Assembly: GCA_002422365.1 (NCBI GenBank)
Contig: DIUO01000032.1
Coordinates: forward strand, 1-21,338
Reading direction: 5' to 3'
DNA: 21,338 bases
Source: Proteobacteria bacterium UBA6156
Lineage (GTDB): Bacteria; Pseudomonadota; Alphaproteobacteria; UBA2136; UBA6156
This document shows positions 13,011-21,338 of the stretch, piece by piece. Position numbers and translations under genes: made by a program. Numbering within the stretch: the first letter of the stretch is position 1; each line of letters begins with the position of its first letter. A model generated the notes under the pieces. That model was not told the origin of the DNA and did not search any database. It saw only the letters and a program-made list of their open reading frames with translations.

Positions 13011-13676
13011 CTATTTCATAACTTTTGCGGATTTAGTCTTGGCGGCATCGCGCACCATGACGAAACCACCCTTGGCACCGGGAACGGAACCTTTGAGCAG
13101 AATCAGACCCTTGTCGGCATCGACGCGCACCACTTCCAGGTTATGGGTGGTTGCGGTTTCGTTACCGTAGTGGCCGGCCATCTTCTTGTTCTTGAAGACG
13201 CGGCCGGGGTCTTGGCGTTGACCGGTAGACCCGTGGGAACGGTGGCTGACCGAGTTACCGTGCGAGGCACGGCCACCGCCGAAGTTCCAGCGCACCATAA
13301 CACCGGTAAAACCACGGCCCTTGGTGGTGCCACGCACGTCGACCAGTTGGCCGGAGGTGAAGTGGTCCACTTTCAGCTCGGTGCCCGGGGCAACCAGGTT
13401 TTCCGGCGTGACGCGGAATTCGACCAGCTTTTGCTTGGGCTCGACACCCGCTTTGCGGAAGTGACCGAGCTCCGGCTTAGAAACGCGTTGGGCCTTCTTG
13501 GTGAAGGTGCCGACCTGAATGGCGGTGTAGCCGTCTTTCTCGGCGGTGCGGTTGGCCACCACTTGGGCGCCTTCCACTTGCAGAACCGTTACCGGAACAT
13601 GCTGGCCGTTGTCGTTGAAAATACGGGTCATACCCACTTTTTTGGCCATAAGGCCGTGACGGATTTGGCTAGGCAT
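13011..13676 (-). CDS. rplC: 50S ribosomal protein L3
   Basis: 221 residues. GLMAKKVGMTRIF at the N-terminus, and the central GRGFTGVMVRWNFGGG and SHGNSVSHRSHGSTGQRQDPGRV segments, with KKMAGHYGN following, are diagnostic. L3 is an early assembly protein that reaches the peptidyl-transferase centre. Gln153 and Gln155 lie in the loop methylated by PrmB in E. coli. The ATG at 13676 has GGAGGGG upstream. The C-terminus is Lys-rich. Confidence 0.97.
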   Translation of the reverse strand: MPSQIRHGLMAKKVGMTRIFNDNGQHVPVTVLQVEGAQVVANRTAEKDGYTAIQVGTFTKKAQRVSKPELGHFRKAGVEPKQKLVEFRVTPENLVAPGTELKVDHFTSGQLVDVRGTTKGRGFTGVMVRWNFGGGRASHGNSVSHRSHGSTGQRQDPGRVFKNKKMAGHYGNETATTHNLEVVRVDADKGLILLKGSVPGAKGGFVMVRDAAKTKSAKVMK

Positions 13677-13692
13677 ATCTATCCCCTCCCCG

Positions 13693-14013
13693 TTACAGCT
13701 TGATTTGCACGTCGACGCCGGATGCGAGATCCAGCTTCATCAGTGCATCGATGGTTTGCGGGGTCGGCTCGACGATTTCGAGCACGCGCTTGTGGGTGCG
13801 CATTTCAAAGTGTTCGCGGCTTTTCTTATCGATGTGCGGGCTGCGCAGCACGCAGAAACGCTCGATTTTGGTAGGCAGCGGAATGGGACCCTGAACCTTG
13901 GCGCCAGTGCGGCGGGCGGTTTCGACGATTTCCAGCGTGGATTTGTCGAGTACGCGGTGATCGTACGACTTGAGCCGGATGCGGATGTTTTGTGTGGCTT
14001 CGGCGTTGGCCAT
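13693..14013 (-). CDS. rpsJ: 30S ribosomal protein S10
   Basis: 106 residues, the family length. IRIRLKSYDHRVLDKSTLEIVETARRTGA, GPIPLPTKIERFCVLRSPHIDKKSREHFEMRTHKR are split here into the usual blocks: nucleic-acid binding, tRNA-site loop, and the C-terminal strand DLASGVDVQIKL. S10 belongs to the 30S head and doubles as NusE in antitermination complexes. The ATG at 14013 is chosen because a perfect AAGGAGG lies nine bases upstream. The frame remains open to 14124, but those residues lie in the untranslated leader. It is the first gene of the 17-gene unit. Confidence 0.97.
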   Translation of the reverse strand: MANAEATQNIRIRLKSYDHRVLDKSTLEIVETARRTGAKVQGPIPLPTKIERFCVLRSPHIDKKSREHFEMRTHKRVLEIVEPTPQTIDALMKLDLASGVDVQIKL

Positions 14014-14170
14014 GAAGCGTTTCCTCCTTGTGTGCTTACCCTTTTGCCAAGGCAGAGGCACGGTTACGACAAGTGCCAAACCCCCAATTTGCCAAGGGTT
14101 TGGCTTTAGACCTGATATTGGCAAACATCTCCAGGTCGAAACTTATGTGAGGCCTGCGTGCGCAGGTCTT
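14014..14170 (-). promoter_or_regulatory. Structured 5' leader of the S10 operon, candidate autoregulatory RNA
   Basis: About 155 nt of untranslated RNA separate the predicted start site from the rpsJ ATG. A 9-bp stem (14104-14096 with 14083-14075, 12-nt loop) is visible, and a small 5-bp stem near the 5' end (14166-14153). An 8-nt element TTTGCCAA at 14125-14118 is complementary to two downstream copies of TTGGCAAA. One (14095-14088) is in the loop of the 9-bp stem and the other (14050-14043) is about 13 nt before the Shine-Dalgarno. Alternative pairings are therefore possible. In E. coli the S10 leader is the target of L4; the same role here is inference. Confidence 0.5.
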
Positions 14171-14176
14171 GGGGGC

Positions 14177-14205
14177 GATATAGGCGCGCGGGGGTTGGGT
14201 GTCAA
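14177..14205 (-). promoter_or_regulatory. Promoter of the S10 operon
   Basis: On the minus strand a perfect TTGACA (14205-14200), a 17-bp spacer and TATATC (14182-14177, four of six). This is the best promoter match seen in the window and lies about 165 bp upstream of rpsJ, after gcrA. It gives the ribosomal genes a start independent of rpoBC. Confidence 0.75.
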
Positions 14206-14266
14206 GGGAAAAGCGTATATTTTTGTAGGGGCGTAAGGGGGTAAACCTCAACCTGCCCTTCACATG

Positions 14267-14299
14267 CCGCAAGGCCGCCGGAGTGCGGCGGCCTTGCGG
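14267..14299 (-). terminator. GC-rich hairpin after gcrA, possible terminator
   Basis: A perfect 13-bp stem (CCGCAAGGCCGCC and its complement, 7-nt middle) lies about 22 nt after the gcrA stop. There is no T-run on the minus strand, so it may be a weak or Rho-assisted terminator or only a stability element. Together with the leader and promoter this accounts for the 308-bp gap between gcrA and rpsJ. Confidence 0.45.
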
Positions 14300-14321
14300 G
14301 CTTGTTCGTTTAGGCGACTGC

Positions 14322-14906
14322 CTAGCGAGCGCGGCGGCGCTCGGATACCGATTGGTAGGCCATGCGCGCGTGATACGCGCAGTAGCAAACCCCATCCTTG
14401 GGAGTATTCCCGCAGAAGTGGAAATCATCCTGCAGGGGGTCGCCGTTGGGCCAGCGGCAGACTCGGTCACTCAGTTCCGTCAGCTTGAGGCGGCGGGAGA
14501 CGGGAACGCCCACGCCTTGCGCGTCTGGTGTGGCCCCAGCAAGCCGGATTACAGATTCGCTCGGCTCATTCTGCTCATCCAGCACCGTTGCCACCACGAG
14601 CATAGGAGCTGCCAGCGTGATGGGCTTTGGAGCGGGCTCAGTCTTCGGCTCTTCTGGTGGAGCCGCGTGGCCAACCCGTTTGCGGGGCATTTTCGGCGCT
14701 GCCGAGTTGGCCATTGTTGGCTTCTTCTTCTTCTGCCTCGATATGACCGGTGCGCTCCTGCCCCGCGAGCTGAGCTTGAGGCGGTTCACCTTGCCGATGA
14801 CGGCATTGCGCGAGACGCCGCCCAGTTGGTCGGCGATCTGGCTGGCTGAGAGACCTTCCGACCAGAGTTTCTTCAGGGTTTGAACGCGTTCAGGTGTCCA
14901 GTTCAT
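14322..14906 (-). CDS. gcrA: GcrA-family cell-cycle regulator
   Basis: 194 residues. The N-terminal DNA-binding domain is unmistakable: MNWTPERVQTLKKLWSEGLS, then SASQIADQLG and SRNAVIGKVNRLKL (residues 20-45). A basic, Pro/Ala-rich linker follows (about 46-135). The C-terminal domain, which binds sigma-70 in Caulobacter, shows CRWPNGDP at 150-157, DFHFCG at 161-166 and YCAYHARMAYQ at 175-185. GcrA activates transcription at promoters methylated by CcrM at GANTC sites. The ATG at 14906 has AAAGGAG seven bases upstream. The frame stays open to 15095 across the promoter and the rpoC terminator, so the longer version is rejected. Caulobacter GcrA is slightly shorter (173 residues) because of its linker. 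Its position between rpoC and rpsJ, in place of rpsL-rpsG-fusA-tuf, is unusual. Confidence 0.93.
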   Translation of the reverse strand: MNWTPERVQTLKKLWSEGLSASQIADQLGGVSRNAVIGKVNRLKLSSRGRSAPVISRQKKKKPTMANSAAPKMPRKRVGHAAPPEEPKTEPAPKPITLAAPMLVVATVLDEQNEPSESVIRLAGATPDAQGVGVPVSRRLKLTELSDRVCRWPNGDPLQDDFHFCGNTPKDGVCYCAYHARMAYQSVSERRRAR

Positions 14907-14972
14907 GCCGGTTCTCCTTTGGCACGAGGGGGAAAAGATTTGGGCGATAAAAAAAGACTGCGAGTATGCCGT

Positions 14973-15001
14973 TTTGTACGTCTGTTTTGCCTTGCTGACA
15001 A
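14973..15001 (-). promoter_or_regulatory. Candidate promoter of gcrA
   Basis: On the minus strand TTGTCA (15001-14996, five of six), a 17-bp spacer and TACAAA (14978-14973, four of six), immediately behind the rpoC terminator. Predicted leader about 60 nt. No GANTC motif falls inside it. Confidence 0.5.
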
Positions 15002-15003
15002 AC

Positions 15004-15027
15004 AAAAAAGGGGGCGTGAGCCCCCTT
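15004..15027 (-). terminator. Rho-independent terminator of rpoBC
   Basis: On the minus strand an 8-bp stem (AAGGGGGC-type arms, 15027-15020 and 15015-15008, loop TCAC) runs into TTTTTTGTTTG. It lies about 30 nt after the rpoC stop and insulates gcrA from rpoBC. Confidence 0.85.
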
Positions 15028-15057
15028 CCCTGTGCGTTAGCCTGTAATGACTTAATA

Positions 15058-19191
<4,134 letters not shown>

Positions 19192-19209
19192 ATGTCTATC
19201 CACCCTTTG

Positions 19210-21338
19210 TTAAGCGTCGAACTTGTTGCCACGCTGCGGGAGTGCAGGTTGGCGGCCGATGTCGGTACGGAGGTCGGGGCCTTCGCCGGTTTCCATGAGC
19301 TCGACATTCAGGCCGAGAGCTTGGATTTCTTTCACCAGCACGTTGAAGGACTCGGGAACGCCCGCTTCGAAGTTGGTTTCGCCGCGCACAATCGCTTCGT
19401 ACGTTTTGGTACGGCCTGCCACGTCATCGCTCTTAATGGTGAGCATTTCTTGCAGGGTGTAAGAAGCACCGTAGGCTTGGAGGGCCCACACTTCCATTTC
19501 CCCGAAGCGCTGACCACCGAACTGCGCCTTACCACCCAGCGGCTGCTGCGTGACCAGGCTGTAGGGCCCGATGGAACGGGCGTGGATTTTTTCATCCACC
19601 AAGTGGTGCAGCTTGAGCATGTACATGATGCCCACCGTGGTTTTTTGCTCGTAGGGGTCGCCGGTGCGGCCATCGTACAGCTGGGTTTTGCCGGATTCGT
19701 CGCAATCGGCTTTTTTCAGCATGTCGGTAATGGCTTCTTCCGGGGCACCATCGAACACCGGGCAGGCCAGCGGCATACCCTTGCTGAGGTTTTTGGCCAT
19801 TTCCAGAATTTCGCTGTCGGAGAGGCTGGACAAGGACTTGGCGGTTGCCTTGTCTTCGTACATTTCCTCCAGATAGCTGCGGATGGCTTTGGTGTCGGGT
19901 TTCTTGGACTCTTGCGCGGTGGCCAGCAAAGCGGCGATTTTACGGCCGATGTTGAAGGCAGCCCAGCCGAGGTGGGTTTCGAGAATCTGGCCCACGTTCA
20001 TACGGCTTGGCACACCCAGCGGGTTGAGCACCATGTCGACCGGACGGCCATCTTCGAGGAACGGCATGTCTTCCAGCGGGTTGACCTTGGAGATAACACC
20101 CTTGTTCCCGTGGCGGCCGGCCATTTTGTCGCCGGGTTGGAGCTTACGCTTGACGGCCACAAACACTTTCACCAGCTTCAGCACGCCCGGGGGCAGCTCG
20201 TCGGCTTGGCGGATTTTGGCGGATTTGTCGTCGAACCGTTTGCGGAGTGCGGCCAGCGTGGCTTCCAGCTGGGTGCGCAGGGATTCAATCGCGCGTTGCA
20301 CCTTGTCGTCGGAGACGGAGACAGTCCACCACTCGGTGGGTTTCATCTCTTCCAGCATGTCGGCTTCGATGTCTTTCCCCTTGGCAACCTTGCCGACCTT
20401 GGCGGCGGCCTTTTGGCCCACCAGCATGTCTTTCAGGCGGTCGTAGGCATCGGCTTCCAGAATACGGCGTTCGTCGTCGGTATCCTTGGTGAGCTTGGCG
20501 ATTTCGTCGTTTTCAATCTCCAGCGTGCGGGTGTCTTTTTCGGCACCACGGCGGTTGAAGATTTTCACGCCGACCACGGTTCCGTTCACACCCGGCGGCA
20601 GGCGCAGGGAAGTGTCGCGGACGTCGGCGGCTTTTTCTCCGAAAATGGCGCGGAGGAGCTTCTCTTCCGGCGTCATCGGGCTTTCGCCCTTCGGGGTGAT
20701 TTTACCGACGAGGATATCGCCGGGGCCGACTTCGGCACCCACGCTGATGATACCGGCGTCGTCGAGGTGGCCCAGGGCCTCTTCGCCGACGTTGGGGATG
20801 TCGCGGGTGATTTCTTCGCTGCCCAGCTTGGTGTCGCGGGCCATCACCTCAAATTCATCGATGTGGATGGAGGTGAAGACGTCGTCGCGCACGATACGCT
20901 CGGAGATGAGGATCGAGTCTTCGAAGTTATAACCATTCCAGGGCATAAAGGCCACGACCACGTTGCGGCCGAGCGCCAGTTCGCCCAGGTCGGTGCTGGC
21001 ACCGTCGGCGATGATGTCGCCCTTTTTCACTTTGTCTCCGGCCTTGACCAGCGAGCGCTGGTTAAGGCAGCTCGACTGGTTGGAGCGTTGGAACTTGGTG
21101 AGGCGGTAGATATCGACACCGGATTTGCCGTCGCCGAGGTCGGCCGTGGCGCGCACGACGATACGGGCGCCGTCGACGCTTTCGACCACACCTTCACGAC
21201 GGGCAACCACCGACACGCCGCTGTCGCGGGCGACCGTCGCTTCCATACCGGTACCCACCAGCGGGGCATCGGTGCGGATAAGCGGCACGGCCTGACGTTG
21301 CATGTTGGAGCCCATGAGCGCGCGGTTGGCGTCGTCGT
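19210..21338 (-). CDS. rpoB: DNA-directed RNA polymerase subunit beta, C-terminal half (runs off the window)
   Basis: About 709 codons of a protein of roughly 1340-1390 residues. Reading is open to the right edge: DDANRALMG precedes the first internal Met, so the Met at 21315 is not the start. Recognisable blocks in order: NMQRQAVPLIRTD, VAFMPWNGYNFEDS, PKGESPMTPEEKLLRAIFGEK, a charged helical insertion of the beta-i9 type, PGDKMAGRHGNKGVISK (the flap-linked catalytic Lys region), VLNPLGVPSRMNVGQILETHLG, and GGKAQFGGQRFGEMEVWALQAYGA. It ends in the clamp-anchoring region just before rpoC. The rifampicin-binding region lies in the missing N-terminal half. Confidence 0.98.
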   Translation of the reverse strand, partial: DDANRALMGSNMQRQAVPLIRTDAPLVGTGMEATVARDSGVSVVARREGVVESVDGARIVVRATADLGDGKSGVDIYRLTKFQRSNQSSCLNQRSLVKAGDKVKKGDIIADGASTDLGELALGRNVVVAFMPWNGYNFEDSILISERIVRDDVFTSIHIDEFEVMARDTKLGSEEITRDIPNVGEEALGHLDDAGIISVGAEVGPGDILVGKITPKGESPMTPEEKLLRAIFGEKAADVRDTSLRLPPGVNGTVVGVKIFNRRGAEKDTRTLEIENDEIAKLTKDTDDERRILEADAYDRLKDMLVGQKAAAKVGKVAKGKDIEADMLEEMKPTEWWTVSVSDDKVQRAIESLRTQLEATLAALRKRFDDKSAKIRQADELPPGVLKLVKVFVAVKRKLQPGDKMAGRHGNKGVISKVNPLEDMPFLEDGRPVDMVLNPLGVPSRMNVGQILETHLGWAAFNIGRKIAALLATAQESKKPDTKAIRSYLEEMYEDKATAKSLSSLSDSEILEMAKNLSKGMPLACPVFDGAPEEAITDMLKKADCDESGKTQLYDGRTGDPYEQKTTVGIMYMLKLHHLVDEKIHARSIGPYSLVTQQPLGGKAQFGGQRFGEMEVWALQAYGASYTLQEMLTIKSDDVAGRTKTYEAIVRGETNFEAGVPESFNVLVKEIQALGLNVELMETGEGPDLRTDIGRQPALPQRGNKFDA

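Noticed and set aside
14014..14124. 37-residue extension of S10 (start at 14124)
   Set aside because: It lies in the structured leader. The ATG at 14013 has a perfect AAGGAGG and the family-standard N-terminus.

Overview
The window is a ribosomal protein and RNA polymerase super-locus, almost all read from the minus strand. The best lineage marker is a GcrA-type cell-cycle regulator (14322-14906). GcrA is typical of Alphaproteobacteria, so the host is probably a GC-rich alphaproteobacterium. The long Ala/Lys/Pro tails on several ribosomal proteins fit this. I cannot assign a genus.

Layout in the direction of transcription (right to left): 3' half of rpoB (runs off the right edge), rpoC, an intrinsic terminator, gcrA with its own promoter, then a good promoter and a leader of about 155 nt. 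Next comes an uninterrupted 17-gene run: rpsJ-rplC-rplD-rplW-rplB-rpsS-rplV-rpsC-rplP-rpmC-rpsQ-rplN-rplX-rplE-rpsN-rpsH-rplF (S10 plus most of spc). The spc operon is then broken. Three hairpins follow rplF, the last a strong terminator. After them come two non-ribosomal genes (a small lipoprotein and a small membrane protein), each with its own apparent promoter and terminator signal. The operon resumes with rplR-rpsE-rplO from a new promoter and ends at a terminator. A convergent plus-strand gene for a 62-residue basic protein sits between rplO and secY. Then come secY-adk with a terminator, a repeat-bearing gap, and the first codons of what is probably infA at the left edge.

Most of these genes build the ribosome and the transcription machinery. 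SecY is the export channel and Adk balances adenine nucleotides. Departures from the usual order are: no rpsL-rpsG-fusA-tuf between rpoC and rpsJ (gcrA is there instead); no rpmD between rpsE and rplO (a 91-bp gap with heptamer repeats and a hairpin instead); two foreign-looking genes between rplF and rplR; and an antisense small gene before secY. The most interesting uncharacterised elements are the plus-strand 62-residue gene, the lipoprotein/membrane pair, and the rpsJ leader, which has three copies of one 8-nt element, two complementary to the third. Function for all three is unproven.
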